64,000 bases of DNA, taken from Polaribacter butkevichii. GTDB taxonomy: Bacteria; Bacteroidota; Bacteroidia; Flavobacteriales; Flavobacteriaceae. The position numbers were made by a program, and so were the translations under genes. The notes under the pieces are model-generated. The model did no database searches. It saw only the letters and a program-made list of their open reading frames with translations, and was not told the DNA's origin. The first letter of the stretch is position 1. The number at the start of each line of letters is the position of its first letter. The stretch spans positions 310,001 through 374,000 of the forward strand of contig NZ_CP150661.1 in the NCBI RefSeq assembly GCF_038024105.1, in the 5' to 3' direction. Shown one piece after another: positions 10,779-21,600 of the stretch.

Positions 10779-10816
10779 ATTATTAAAAGTAAAAATACTT
10801 TAATAAGCAATCCATT

Positions 10817-12931
10817 ATGAAGAAATCATTTGTATATTTTATAATTACTTTTTTTCTAATTACAATTACTGGCTGTATAAAATCTAATACAGAAAATCAC
10901 TTAGAATTATCTTATCCAAAGGATTTAAAACAATTCCATAAAAATGTTTTAGATTATTATATCAATCTTAAAGAAGCTGATAAAGTAATAGAAGATTTAT
11001 TGACAAATTTACAAGAAAATGGATCTTGGTCTACAATAGATTATACTAATAGAATAAGAGGAGGTTGGCCTGTAAAAGATCATTTACAATATGTACAAAC
11101 TTTAGCCATCAATTATAAAAATAAAACTTCTACCTATTATCTTGATGAGAGTTTATCAAAAAAAATCCATAAAAGTTTAAATTTTTGGTTGGATAATGAT
11201 TTTTTAAGTACCAATTGGCACGATCAACATATAGGAGTTCCTGAGTTGTTATTGCCAATACTTTTTTTAATGGAAAATGAATTAACAAAAGAACAACTAA
11301 ACAAAGCAGAAGTCTTATTACATCGTGCAAGAATAAAAATGTCTGGGCAGAATAAAGTATGGTTATCTACGAATGTGATGTTACGCTCATTATTGTTAAG
11401 AAAACCAGACTCTGTAGCGATTGCAAGTAGAGCTATTCAAGGCGAATTACAAGTAGCAAAAGGAGTTGGAGTAAAATCAGATTGGTCTTATCACGAGCAT
11501 GGAGCACAATTACAATTTGGTAATTACGGCTTGTCATATTTAGAAGATATGATTAAATGTTACACGTTTGTTGGTAATACACCTTTTAAGTTTGAAGAGA
11601 ATAAAATTAAATTTCTAAGGAATCTAATTTTGAATGGCCAACAATGGATTATCTGGAAGGATAGGTATGATGTTAGTGCTTCTGGAAGACAGCTTTTTAA
11701 AAATGAACAGTTGAAAAAAGCGGCACGTTTAAAAACATGTATTCAAAAAATGAAAGTTTTAGATAAAGCTTATGAAATAGCCTATGATCAGGCTTTAGAT
11801 TCAAAAATATTATCAGGAAATAAACATTTTTGGAAATCAGATTTTCACGTTCACAGAACAAAAGAGTTCTATTTTTCAGTTAAAATGAGTTCAAAACGTG
11901 TTGTGGGAACAGAGTCTGTTAATAAAGAAAATGTTCAAGGATATTATATGGGTGATGGTGTTTCGTTAATATCTACAACAGGAAAAGAATATGAAAATAT
12001 TTTTCCTTTTTGGGATTGGAAAAAACTACCAGGAACTACCATTATTCAAGATAAAAAACCATTGCCAATTATAAAGTTTAGCGGTTTTAAAACCAATAGT
12101 GTTTTTGTTGGAGGGGTTAGTAATGGAACAAATGGAATTGCTGCGATGGATTATGATCGAGATAATTTAAAGGCTAAAAAATCTTGGTTTATGTTTGATG
12201 ATACAATCGTTTGTTTGGGGAGTGGAATTACATCAGAAAAAAAAGAAGTTGTAACCACTTCAATAAATCAAGCTTTCTTAAAAGGACAAGTTTTAATAGG
12301 GAAAGATGATAAGATAGAAATTAATAAAGGGAAACAAAAAGATATTGAACCTGATTGGATATTACATGACAATATTGGTTACCTATTTCCTGAAGGAGGA
12401 AAAATAAACCTTTCTACTCAAATTTTAGAAGGCAGTTGGAACAAAGTAGCAAAACGTTACAGGCCAGTTATCCTCACAGAGCATATTTTTAAGTTGTGGT
12501 TATCTCACGGAAATCAGCCTAAAAAAGAATCCTATAGTTACATTTTAGTTCCAAATGCATCAGAAGAAAAAATGATGAATTTACACAAAAGGAATCCTTT
12601 TAAAATTGTTAATAATAAAGAGCAACAGAGTGTTGTTTCTGCTGATGAAAAAAATGCAGGTATTATATTTTATAAAAAAGGAATATCAACAATTAAAGGA
12701 GGGGTTTCTGTAGATGCACCTTGTGTGATATTATTAGAAGAAAAATCTGATTATTTAGACTTTGCAATTAGCGATCCTTCTCAAAAGCTCACTAAAATTA
12801 ATGTATCCATTAAAGGTAAATATAGTATTGAAAATAGTAATTATAAAAAAGGTAAAACTCATTTTGTAATTCATTTACCTGAAGGAGAACAAGCAGGAAA
12901 AACTGTTCAATTACAATTAAAAAAGAATTAA
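10817..12931 (+). CDS. Polysaccharide lyase family 8 protein, lipoprotein
   Basis: This 704-residue protein starts with a lipoprotein signal (ITGC, Cys20). The (alpha/alpha) toroid spans about 40-340: STNVMLRSLL contains the likely catalytic Asn186, and HGAQLQFGNY contains His228 and Tyr237 with the same 9-residue spacing as in chondroitin AC lyase. The beta-sandwich part begins near FHVHRTKEFYFSVKMSSKR and includes GTESVNKENVQGYYMGDG, the usual PL8 signature. Known members act on hyaluronan, chondroitin and xanthan; in this locus a uronic-acid-bearing, rhamnose-rich polymer is the better guess. It is the second of two adjacent lyases, 38 bp after the PF05426 protein and 16 bp before the GH106 gene. 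Confidence 0.88.
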   Translation: MKKSFVYFIITFFLITITGCIKSNTENHLELSYPKDLKQFHKNVLDYYINLKEADKVIEDLLTNLQENGSWSTIDYTNRIRGGWPVKDHLQYVQTLAINYKNKTSTYYLDESLSKKIHKSLNFWLDNDFLSTNWHDQHIGVPELLLPILFLMENELTKEQLNKAEVLLHRARIKMSGQNKVWLSTNVMLRSLLLRKPDSVAIASRAIQGELQVAKGVGVKSDWSYHEHGAQLQFGNYGLSYLEDMIKCYTFVGNTPFKFEENKIKFLRNLILNGQQWIIWKDRYDVSASGRQLFKNEQLKKAARLKTCIQKMKVLDKAYEIAYDQALDSKILSGNKHFWKSDFHVHRTKEFYFSVKMSSKRVVGTESVNKENVQGYYMGDGVSLISTTGKEYENIFPFWDWKKLPGTTIIQDKKPLPIIKFSGFKTNSVFVGGVSNGTNGIAAMDYDRDNLKAKKSWFMFDDTIVCLGSGITSEKKEVVTTSINQAFLKGQVLIGKDDKIEINKGKQKDIEPDWILHDNIGYLFPEGGKINLSTQILEGSWNKVAKRYRPVILTEHIFKLWLSHGNQPKKESYSYILVPNASEEKMMNLHKRNPFKIVNNKEQQSVVSADEKNAGIIFYKKGISTIKGGVSVDAPCVILLEEKSDYLDFAISDPSQKLTKINVSIKGKYSIENSNYKKGKTHFVIHLPEGEQAGKTVQLQLKKN

Positions 12932-12947
12932 AAAAGAATTAAAAAGT

Positions 12948-15900
12948 ATGAAAAAAGCAGTTGTATTTTACGTTATTATTCTTTTTACGTTTGTTTTTAC
13001 TGTGAGAGGTCAAAATATTAAAAAAGAAGTAACTAAAACGAATTTAGAAAACGGTTTTAAAAACCCACCTCATTCTGCAAAACCATTAACGTGGATGCAT
13101 GTTATGGGCGGAAATATGAGTAAAGTAGGAATGACCAAAGATTTAGAAGCTATTGCCGATGCAGGTATTGGCGGCATTATTCTTTTTAATGTAACTCATA
13201 GAATACCAAACGGACCTGTTGATTTTAATTCACCAGAATATATTGAAATTACTGCGCACGCTGCTGCGGAATGTGAACGTTTAGGGTTGAGTTTTGGGAT
13301 TCATAATTGCGATGGATGGACCTCTAGCGGTGGACCTTGGGTACCCGTAGAGCATTCTATGAAACAAGTGGTGCATCGTGAGGTTATTGTAAATGGCGGC
13401 AACGTAAAAATGTTTTTGCCTAGCCCTAGTAAAATTGGAGGATTTTATAAAGAGATTGCCGTTTTAGCTTATCCAGCTTTGGCGTCAGAAATTATAGATT
13501 CAGAAAATCCAACGATTATCACGAGTTCAAATAAAGATTTTGATATTAATATTGCTACCAATGGTAAAATTGATGAACGTACAGAGTTAAGAGTTCCTAA
13601 AGATGGTAAGGCTTGGATACAATGGAATTTTGGAAAACCATTAACCGTACAATCGTTTCTTCTTAAAACACAAAGACAACGTTATAAAGTACCGCAACTT
13701 TTACAAAGTTCTAACGATGGCATCAATTTTAAAGACGAATTTGTTATTAAAATGTCTAGACATGGTAAGTATGAATATACAATTGATAAGACCTTTAAAG
13801 GTATAACTGCGCAATATTTTCGTTTTGTAACAGATGTGCCTTTAGATATTGCAGAAATTAGCCTAACAAATACAGCTCGTTATGATAATATGATTTCTCG
13901 TACCAATATTCATAGAGCCAATAATGGAGGGTTACCAAAGTTAGAGGCAGTAGATGCTAGTAAGGTTATTAAGAAATCTGAAATTTTAAATTTAACTAAA
14001 TATGTTGATGATAAAGGAGTCTTAACAACAACATTGCCTAAAGGAAAGTGGACAATTATGCGTGTTGGATATACTACCACAGGTGCTTTAAATGATCCTG
14101 CTTCTATCGCAGGTACAGGTTGGGAAGTAGATAAATTTAGCCGTGAATCTTTTAAGATTTTTTACGATGGCCATGTAAGAAAGGTGATTGATGCTTCTAG
14201 TAAAATAGCACCAAATGCCTTACAGTATGTAGAAATTGATAGCTATGAAGTAGGAGGACAAAATTGGACAAAAGATTATGAAAAACAATTTCAAGCAGAA
14301 CACGGTTACGATATTATAAATTTCTTGCCATTGTACGCAGGTCGTTATGTAGATAATGCAGATACTACAGAACGTGTACTTTGGGATATTAGAAATTTTA
14401 ATAGTAAGCTAATGTGTGAAAATTACTTTGATTATGCTACAGAACTTATTCATGCAGATGGGTTAAAGAGTTATGTAGAACCTTATGGGAATGGTCCTTT
14501 TAATACTTTAGATGCCGCCCGTAGTTTTGATATACCAATGGGAGAATTTCATGCTAGTGGAAAATCAATGACGGGTGTAGCAGTATCTGCTGGTCATATT
14601 TATGGTCGTAATATTATTTCTGCAGAAGCTTTTACTTCGGGACCTAATGTCAATTTTGAAGGACATCCAGGTTTCTTTAAAGAATTTGGAGATAAGGGTT
14701 GGGCTGCTGGAATTAATGAAATAGTCTTTCACCGTTTTGCACACCAAGCGAATACAAAAGTAAAACCTGGTATGGGTATGAGTGGTTTTGGTTCGCACAT
14801 AGATCGTACACAAACCTGGTGGGAAAATGCAGGTAAAAGTTGGTTTAAGTATTTAACTCGCGGGCAGTATCTTTTACGTCAGGGAGTGCCTGTGTCTGAT
14901 GTACTAGCTTTTGTAGGTGATGGTTCTCCTAATACTACTGCATCACGCAAAGGAGTAAGAGATTTGCCAAACCATATCAATTATGATGGTGTAAATACAG
15001 ATGTTCTTTTAAACCGTATTTCGGTAGAAAACGGACAACTTGTTTTACCAGAAGGTACACGTTATCGTGTACTTTATTTAGGCAACCAAAAAGAAATGCG
15101 TCTTGCTACCTTAAAAAGAATAGCAGAATTGGCGAATAAAGGTGTAATTATTATAGGAAATAAACCCGGTAAAATTGGAGGCTATTTAGTATCAGAAAAA
15201 GACGAAATTGAGTTTTCTAAATTATTAGAACAAGTATGGAGTAAACCAACCACAAGTACAAACTATAATTGGAATGAGATTTATAAAAAATATAATATTC
15301 CTGTAGATTTAAAGATAAAAGGAGGCGAGCAAATTAATTATGCACATCGTACATCTGCAAATGAAGATATTTATTTTTTCTTCAATCCAGAGAAAGAAAA
15401 ACGTACCTACGAATGTACCTTTAACGTAGAAGGAAAAATTCCTGAGTTTTGGAATCCAATGGATGGATCTATTACAAAATTAGTGGGGTTTGAGCATAGC
15501 AATGGTAAAACCAAAGTAGCTATTACACTTCCTTCTCAGGGTTCTGGTTTTGTAGTTTTTAGAGAATCATCTGCATCTATAAATTCAATTGCTACGGCTA
15601 GTGTTATAGATAATCCAGAACTTATTTTTAAGTTAAATTCAGTGGGTAAAGCAGAAATTGAAGCCAGCAAAAACGGTGCGTATGCTATTTCTTATGCAGA
15701 TGGTAAACAACAAAAATTAGAGGTTAAAAATCTTCTAGAGCCAATTGTAATAAAAGGTGATTGGGAAGTTGCTTTTCCAGATTTAAAAGCAGGGGAGCAA
15801 AGTTTTACTTTTCCAAAATTGATTGATTGGACTTCTCATAATTTTGAAGGAATAAAGTATTACTCCGGAACAGCTATTTATCAAAAAACGTTTAAGGTTG

Positions 15901-16361
15901 ATAAAAAAATACTAACTTCTAATAACAAGTTTATACTTGATTTAGGGAAGGTTTACGAAATAGCACGGGTTATTTTAAATGGAAAAGACTTAGGTGTTCT
16001 TTGGAAAGCACCCCACACAATTGATATTACTTCTGTTTTAAAAGCAGGTAAAAATAACTTAAAGATAGAAGTTACAAACCAATGGACAAACCGTTTAATT
16101 GGTGACGAAAACTTCCCTAATGTTTCTGGTTATAATTTACAACCACACCTTAAAACACCATTGTTAATTAAAGATCCACAGTTATCGCTTATCAATAGAA
16201 ATAAGATGGTAGATTGGTATACAAATAATGAACCAGCACCTTTAGGGCAGCGATCTACGTTTACCACCTATCCATTTTATAAAAAAGGAGACGAATTATT
16301 ACCTGCAGGTTTGGTAGGACCAGTTAAAATTAAACAGGTTAAAATAAAAAGTATTAATTAA
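12948..16361 (+). CDS. Alpha-L-rhamnosidase, GH106 family (with inserted F5/8-type-like domain)
   Basis: This 1137-residue secreted protein (signal MKKAVVFYVIILFTFVFT...RGQ) has the GH106 start: GFKNPPHSAKPLTWMHVMGG, then MTKDLEAIADAGIGGIILFN and NCDGWTSSGGPW. Its C-terminal beta-sandwich has FILDLGKVYEIARVILNGK and VTNQWTNRLIGDENFPN. Between about residues 185 and 310 sits a discoidin-like insert (WIQWNFGKPLTVQSFLLKTQ...YFRFVTD) that the second GH106 in this window lacks, which may give extra sugar binding. GH106 enzymes are inverting rhamnosidases, known from rhamnogalacturonan degradation. It is the last gene before a 331-bp gap with a likely terminator, so it probably closes the first operon. 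Confidence 0.93.
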   Translation: MKKAVVFYVIILFTFVFTVRGQNIKKEVTKTNLENGFKNPPHSAKPLTWMHVMGGNMSKVGMTKDLEAIADAGIGGIILFNVTHRIPNGPVDFNSPEYIEITAHAAAECERLGLSFGIHNCDGWTSSGGPWVPVEHSMKQVVHREVIVNGGNVKMFLPSPSKIGGFYKEIAVLAYPALASEIIDSENPTIITSSNKDFDINIATNGKIDERTELRVPKDGKAWIQWNFGKPLTVQSFLLKTQRQRYKVPQLLQSSNDGINFKDEFVIKMSRHGKYEYTIDKTFKGITAQYFRFVTDVPLDIAEISLTNTARYDNMISRTNIHRANNGGLPKLEAVDASKVIKKSEILNLTKYVDDKGVLTTTLPKGKWTIMRVGYTTTGALNDPASIAGTGWEVDKFSRESFKIFYDGHVRKVIDASSKIAPNALQYVEIDSYEVGGQNWTKDYEKQFQAEHGYDIINFLPLYAGRYVDNADTTERVLWDIRNFNSKLMCENYFDYATELIHADGLKSYVEPYGNGPFNTLDAARSFDIPMGEFHASGKSMTGVAVSAGHIYGRNIISAEAFTSGPNVNFEGHPGFFKEFGDKGWAAGINEIVFHRFAHQANTKVKPGMGMSGFGSHIDRTQTWWENAGKSWFKYLTRGQYLLRQGVPVSDVLAFVGDGSPNTTASRKGVRDLPNHINYDGVNTDVLLNRISVENGQLVLPEGTRYRVLYLGNQKEMRLATLKRIAELANKGVIIIGNKPGKIGGYLVSEKDEIEFSKLLEQVWSKPTTSTNYNWNEIYKKYNIPVDLKIKGGEQINYAHRTSANEDIYFFFNPEKEKRTYECTFNVEGKIPEFWNPMDGSITKLVGFEHSNGKTKVAITLPSQGSGFVVFRESSASINSIATASVIDNPELIFKLNSVGKAEIEASKNGAYAISYADGKQQKLEVKNLLEPIVIKGDWEVAFPDLKAGEQSFTFPKLIDWTSHNFEGIKYYSGTAIYQKTFKVDKKILTSNNKFILDLGKVYEIARVILNGKDLGVLWKAPHTIDITSVLKAGKNNLKIEVTNQWTNRLIGDENFPNVSGYNLQPHLKTPLLIKDPQLSLINRNKMVDWYTNNEPAPLGQRSTFTTYPFYKKGDELLPAGLVGPVKIKQVKIKSIN

Positions 16362-16418
16362 TTTTTTTATCACTTATTTAATTCTTTTTATTGGGGTAAG
16401 ATTGTCTTTTCTTATTTC

Positions 16419-16450
16419 AAAAAATGATAGTATAAATGCATTATTTTTTT
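16419..16450 (+). terminator. Candidate intrinsic terminator after the first GH106 gene
   Basis: A 10-bp A/T-rich stem (16419-16428 against 16440-16449, with one G-T pair) is followed directly by the end of a T-run. It lies 57 bp after the stop of the first GH106 gene. It is weaker than the other terminators here because the stem has almost no G-C pairs. Confidence 0.45.
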
Positions 16451-16483
16451 GGATAATTATTCCTCTTCCTTAGGTGTGACAGA

Positions 16484-16539
16484 ACAGAATAGAACAGTTT
16501 ACAGCAGGATAGTTAAGTTGTTAATTGTAAATAATTTAG
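16484..16539 (+). promoter_or_regulatory. Regulon promoter P1: three 10-bp-spaced operator copies plus -7-like box
   Basis: Three copies of the octamer lie at exact 10-bp steps: ACAGAATA (16484-16491), ACAGTTTA (16494-16501) and GCAGGATA (16504-16511). The last base of the third copy is 21 bp upstream of the T of TAATTTAG (16532-16539), one mismatch from the Bacteroidota -7 box TAnnTTTG. The same octamer-to-box distance is found at five other promoters in this window. It would drive the GH39-like T9SS gene. Confidence 0.72.
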
Positions 16540-16692
16540 TAAATATAAAATAGTTGCGTAACTTATTTTTTAATGAACTTTATAATAACCCCTAAAACTA
16601 AACATATGTAATAAATAAATTTAAAAAACACACTAAACGTTTAATTACAACTAATTAAACATTAAATTATTTTAACCAAACTAAATTAAAAA

Positions 16693-18483
16693 ATGAAAAT
16701 CAATATTAAAAAAACAGCAATTACGGTAGGTCTTTTCTTAGCGTATTCTAGCGCAATTACTGCGCAGAGTTATCCTTTCCCACTTCCTGCTACTGTTAGT
16801 GCAACACTAAATATCAAAACAGGAACAAAGGTAAAATACAAAAATGCTCAATTAGGGTTAAACCTTACACGTTTATCAGATAGTAATGGTAAAGATCTTT
16901 TTAGAAAATGGGGAACCTTAGGCGCTCGTTTTCCACACGGATTATTTTCTAACTGGTACGATTGGAGAACTGATGAAACAAAGCTTTTTGGAAGTGAAAT
17001 GATAACGCTTAAAAATGCTAGAAATCAAACAGTACAAAGAGAAGTAGATAAATTATCTAGTATTAAAACATTTCAAACAAATCATGCAAAAGTTGGTATA
17101 GGAGTATTAGAGTCTTTATATAAAGAAAGAACTGCTAAATTTGATATTGTATGGACTTTTAATATGAGTGCAGATGGTAGGGATGTTAATAAAAGCAATG
17201 AAACAAAGGCAAGATATGACGATTTAAGAAGGAGAGGATTACCTGTAGATTTTGTTGAAATGGGTAATGAGAATTTTTATCCAGGTCAAAGAAGTACTAT
17301 TATTCCAAATACTTGGAATTATATTGCACGCGCTAAAGCAATGTCTAAAGCATTAAAAGCTAAAAATAGAAACATACAAGTTTCTGTACCTATGTTAAGA
17401 CGAGGTAATGCATTTAACCCTAACTGGAATGCAGCTTTGGCAAGAGATGATTCTTTTTTTGATGCTGTATCTGTACATTCATATCAAGGAGAAGATCCAG
17501 ATGGTAATGCTTCTAATGATGGTATTGAATATGGACTTATAGCTAGAAAAACGTTAAAAGAATCTATAGACAACTATGCAAGAAAAGTAACAAGCAAACC
17601 AATTTGGTTAACAGAATGGGGTGTAAAATCTGCCGGTGGTTCAAATGCAGTTTCTGCTTTAGGAGCAGCAGATTGTTACCTTTATATGAGTGAAAATATG
17701 GATACATACCATAGAGCAACATGGTTTACGCCAACAGGTAGCTTAAATTCTTTTTACCCTACAATAACAAATAGTGCAGGTAGACCTGTTCCAGATCCTA
17801 CAAGAAAAACGGTTTATGCGGCTATGTATGAAGCTGTTAAAAGTGTTTTTGCTTATAGTGAAGTTTATACAACTTCTATTTTAACGTCTCCTAATATTAC
17901 TTCTGGTGTTAAGGGAGTTAGCGCAAGAGCGACATTAAAAGGTGGTAAAATTAAAATTATAGCTGTAAATTTAACAAGTAAACCAGCTGCTTTTGTAATT
18001 AAAATTAATGGTGTTAAGTATACTAAAAACTTTAATCATAAAGCAATTAAATTTAATGAATTGACTGATAAACCTCTTTATGATATTGGAGATAATGCTT
18101 TAAAAGACGTAAGAAATGGTAGAGGGCACGTTACATCTTTACCTAAGTTTTCAATAAACGTTATTACGCTAAGTTCAACAAGTGCTAAGAGTGCATTTTT
18201 GAAAGATTCAGATCAGTCTGTTGAAAATGAGGGAGTTGATGAAGATATACTTAGATCAGTAAATGTGTTTCCAAACCCAACTACAAAAGATTTTAATATA
18301 TCTTTATTTGGTATGGAAAAAGCAGATATTACAATTACAGATATGTTAGGTAAAGTTATTTATAAAAAATCAACTATAGAACCTAATGTTAATATTGAAC
18401 AAGCATTTAAGTCTGGTCTTTATTTAATAAAGGTTGTAGATGATAACAAGAAAGAATACATTAAAAAATTAATTATTAATTAA
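16693..18483 (+). CDS. GH39-like (clan GH-A) glycoside hydrolase with T9SS C-terminal sorting domain
   Basis: This 596-residue protein has a Sec signal (MKINIKKTAITVGLFLAYSS...ITAQ). It then has a TIM-barrel-like region with two catalytic Glu candidates in the clan GH-A pattern: VEMGNENFYPG (Glu193, after Asn192) and PIWLTEWGVKS (Glu308). The last 75 residues (VNVFPNPTTKDFNISLFG...KKLIIN) form a type A T9SS sorting domain, so it is exported to the cell surface or beyond. It is the only T9SS substrate I see in the window. GH39-type enzymes occur in ulvan loci; GH30-like or agarase-like alternatives cannot be excluded. It appears to be a single-gene unit: its own promoter P1 lies upstream and a strong terminator follows. 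Confidence 0.75.
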   Translation: MKINIKKTAITVGLFLAYSSAITAQSYPFPLPATVSATLNIKTGTKVKYKNAQLGLNLTRLSDSNGKDLFRKWGTLGARFPHGLFSNWYDWRTDETKLFGSEMITLKNARNQTVQREVDKLSSIKTFQTNHAKVGIGVLESLYKERTAKFDIVWTFNMSADGRDVNKSNETKARYDDLRRRGLPVDFVEMGNENFYPGQRSTIIPNTWNYIARAKAMSKALKAKNRNIQVSVPMLRRGNAFNPNWNAALARDDSFFDAVSVHSYQGEDPDGNASNDGIEYGLIARKTLKESIDNYARKVTSKPIWLTEWGVKSAGGSNAVSALGAADCYLYMSENMDTYHRATWFTPTGSLNSFYPTITNSAGRPVPDPTRKTVYAAMYEAVKSVFAYSEVYTTSILTSPNITSGVKGVSARATLKGGKIKIIAVNLTSKPAAFVIKINGVKYTKNFNHKAIKFNELTDKPLYDIGDNALKDVRNGRGHVTSLPKFSINVITLSSTSAKSAFLKDSDQSVENEGVDEDILRSVNVFPNPTTKDFNISLFGMEKADITITDMLGKVIYKKSTIEPNVNIEQAFKSGLYLIKVVDDNKKEYIKKLIIN

Positions 18484-18504
18484 TTTTAATCAGAATAATT
18501 TTAA

Positions 18505-18539
18505 AAGTCCAAATATTAATTTATTTGGGCTTTTTTTTT
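18505..18539 (+). terminator. Intrinsic terminator after the GH39-like gene
   Basis: AAGTCCAAATA and TATTTGGGCTT form an 11-bp stem (one G-T pair) around a short TTAAT loop, followed by a run of T. It lies 22 bp after the stop codon and directly before promoter P2, so it separates two transcription units. Confidence 0.85.
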
Positions 18540-18556
18540 CTGAATACCCTAACATT

Positions 18557-18592
18557 ACAGGACACGTTATATGTTATAAATAAATAAGTTTA
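18557..18592 (+). promoter_or_regulatory. Regulon promoter P2: ACAGGACA plus -7-like box
   Basis: ACAGGACA (18557-18564) ends 21 bp upstream of the T of TAAGTTTA (18585-18592), one mismatch from TAnnTTTG. Only one good octamer copy is present, with no clear tandem repeat upstream. The predicted start of transcription gives a leader of roughly 95 nt before the second GH106 gene. Its place right after a terminator supports a real promoter. Confidence 0.62.
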
Positions 18593-18695
18593 CCGTAGTA
18601 AAATATATTAGAAATACAGCTTATGTAAAATAAGTAAAATGTTAAGTGTTTTACTAATATGCAACTTAAAAAATAAAAGAACCTTAATGTTAAAT

Positions 18696-21600
18696 ATGAA
18701 ACAAATTGTATTAGTAATATCTGCGATTATTTTATTTACATGTTCAATATCTGGACAAAATTTAGGACATCAAAATAATATTTCAACTAAAACAGATTTC
18801 CTTCAAGAAGGATTTAAAACCCCACCAAATGAAGCTAAAGCAAGAACGTGGTGGCATTGGATTAGCGGAAACGTATCTAAATCTGGAATAACAAAAGATT
18901 TAGAAGCGATGAAAGAAGTTGGTATTCAAGAAGCACAATTGTTTAATGTTAAATTAGAATTTCCAGATGGACCTGTAAAATATTTAAGTGAAGAGTGGTT
19001 AGATTTATTTCATTTTTCTGCAAAAGAAGCTAAAAGATTAGGGTTAGAACTTACGTTTCATAACAGTGCAGGTTGGTCCTCTTCTGGAGGTCCATGGATT
19101 ACACCAGAATATGCTATGCAAACAACCGTATTTACGGAAGTTACGGTACAAGGCGGAAAATTATTTAAAGATCAATTACCACAACCTAAAACCAAATTAA
19201 AATATTATAAAGATATTGCAGTATTGGCATTTCCTAAACCTCAAACAGATATAAAAATAGATGGTTTAGATTATAAAAATTTAACAGACCGTATTCGAAA
19301 TCATTTGTTACCAGATACAAAAGCGATTACTGCTTCTGCCGTAATTAATAAAAATGACATTATTGATTTAACTTCAAAAATTACTAAAGACGGATTTATT
19401 GAATGGAACGTCCCAAAAGGAGAATGGATTATTTTAAGATTAGGACACACGCCTACAGGTAAAAGTAATCATCCTGCACCAGAAGGAGGCCGTGGTTTAG
19501 AAGTTGATAAAATGAGTAAAAAAGCAGTTGATGTCTATTGGGAAGGCGGCATACAACCTATTATTAATAAATTGGGAGATTTAATAGGAACAACTGTTAA
19601 TAACTGTTTGATAGATAGTTATGAAGTAGGAACTACCAATTGGACTGCCGGATTTGATACTGAATTTAAAAAATTAAGAGGTTATAGTTTAACAAGCTAT
19701 TTACCAACCTTAGCAGGTTATTACGTAGAAAGTGGTGAAGTATCAGAACGTTTTTTATGGGATTTTAGAAGAACGATAGGAGATTTAATGGCAAAAAATT
19801 ATTACGCTCATTTTGGAGAATTATGTCATGAAAACGGCATGAAATTTTCTGTAGAACCATACTGGGGACCTTTTGATAATATGCAAGTTGGTGCAACTGG
19901 AGATATAGTAATGTGTGAGTTTTGGAGTGGTGGCTATCCGTTTTTCGATTCGCCTAAATTTGTTTCTTCGATAGCGCATTTAAACGGAAGTTCTATTGTT
20001 GGTGCCGAGTCTTTTACAGGAATTGGTGGTTGGGACGAGCATCCTGCTGTTTTAAAATCTATAGGAGACCAAGCTTGGGCACAAGGTATTACGCGTTTTA
20101 TTTTTCATACGTATGTACACCAACCTTGGGACGTAGCTCCTGGTTTAGCGTTAAGTTATCATGGTACAGATTTTAACCGATTAAATACATGGTGGAGTCA
20201 AGGAAAAGGCTTTATGGATTATATTGCTAGGTCTCAATTTTTACTTCAACAAGGTCAAAATGTAGCAGATGTTTTGGTTTTTACAGGAGAATCATCTCCT
20301 AACACAGCTTTTTTAATGCCAGAAATTAAAGCGATGGGTTTTGATTATGATTTAATTGGAGCCAATAAATTAGCAGGATTAACGGTTAAAAATGGAGATA
20401 TTTATACATCAGTTGGTAATAAATACAAAGTTTTAGTTTTACCAACTTCTAGTTGGATGAAACCAGAAACACTTTCTAAAATAGCGGCACTTACAAAAGC
20501 AGGTGCAAAGGTAATTGGTGAGCGTCCTTATAAATCTCCAAGTCTGGAGAATTATCCAAAATGTGATGATAAGATTGATAAACTTGCAGAAAACTTATGG
20601 AATTCTGGTATGGTAAAAAAAATAACAATTCAAGAATTTTTATCAAAAAGTAAAACACCTTCTGATTTTAGAATTGAAGAAGGAGACGCATCAGACATCA
20701 GTTTTATCCACAGAAAAACAGAAGATGCAGATATCTATTTTATTGCCAATGCTAAAAAAGAAAGTAGAGAAATTACAGGACGATTTAGAGTAAAAGGAAA
20801 GCAACCAGAATTATGGAATTCAGAAAGTGGTGAGGTTAAAAGTCTTGCTGTTTGGGTAGATAATGAAGACGGAACAACAAGCGTGCCTATTCAATTAGGT
20901 ATGGAAGCATCTGTTTTTGTTATATTTAGAAAACCAGTTGCAGCATCTGCTCATATTACAAAAATTTCGGAAACACTTAAAAAACCTCAATTAGAACCTT
21001 TATCTAATTTAAAAATTATTAAGGCAGAATATGGTTCATTTTTACAAGACGGATTGGTAGATATCACCGATAAGGTAAAGGCAGCTGTAGAGGATAATAA
21101 ATTAAAATTACAGGCAGGAAGAGGTTTTTGCGATTGTGATCCTGCAATGGGGTATAAAAAGGAATTCCGAATGGAATATAAAATAGGTGAAGAAATCAAG
21201 CGAATATACGTAGAAGAAAGAGAGTTTGTGAATATAGATGCTACTGATAAAGGATCTTTAACCATTTTAAAAGCAGTTTTTGGAAAGTTTAAGCCAGAAA
21301 CAAAAGAGGTACCTAAATATTATAAAACATTTGATATTACAGAGAAAATTAAAGGCATGGTATCCTCTGGAGTTTTAGAAATTCCGATAGAAAAATCTTT
21401 AATAGATGGTCATGTTCCCGAAGGTAAAAACAAAGTATTGCGTGTTACTTTTTCTACGGATGGGGTAGAGCATGTTGTTTCTGTTCCGGAAGGAAGAGTG
21501 CTTAATCTGTCTAAAGATATTTCTAAAACAAAACTGGTTAATACTAATGGAAAAGTAAATTGGGTAACACCTTATCCAGGAGAAATAACATACCAAACTT

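Larger units (their letters stand above)
16362..16692. other. 331-bp intergenic region with terminator, regulon promoter and leader
   Basis: No gene is seen here. In order it holds a weak hairpin plus T-run (16419-16450), a tandem operator array with a -7-like box (16484-16539), and a leader of roughly 150 nt. The leader has an 8-bp inverted repeat (GTTTAATT at 16639-16646, AATTAAAC at 16653-16660) ending 32 bp before the ATG of the GH39-like gene. The rest is A/T-rich with no further structure that I can support. Confidence 0.7.
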
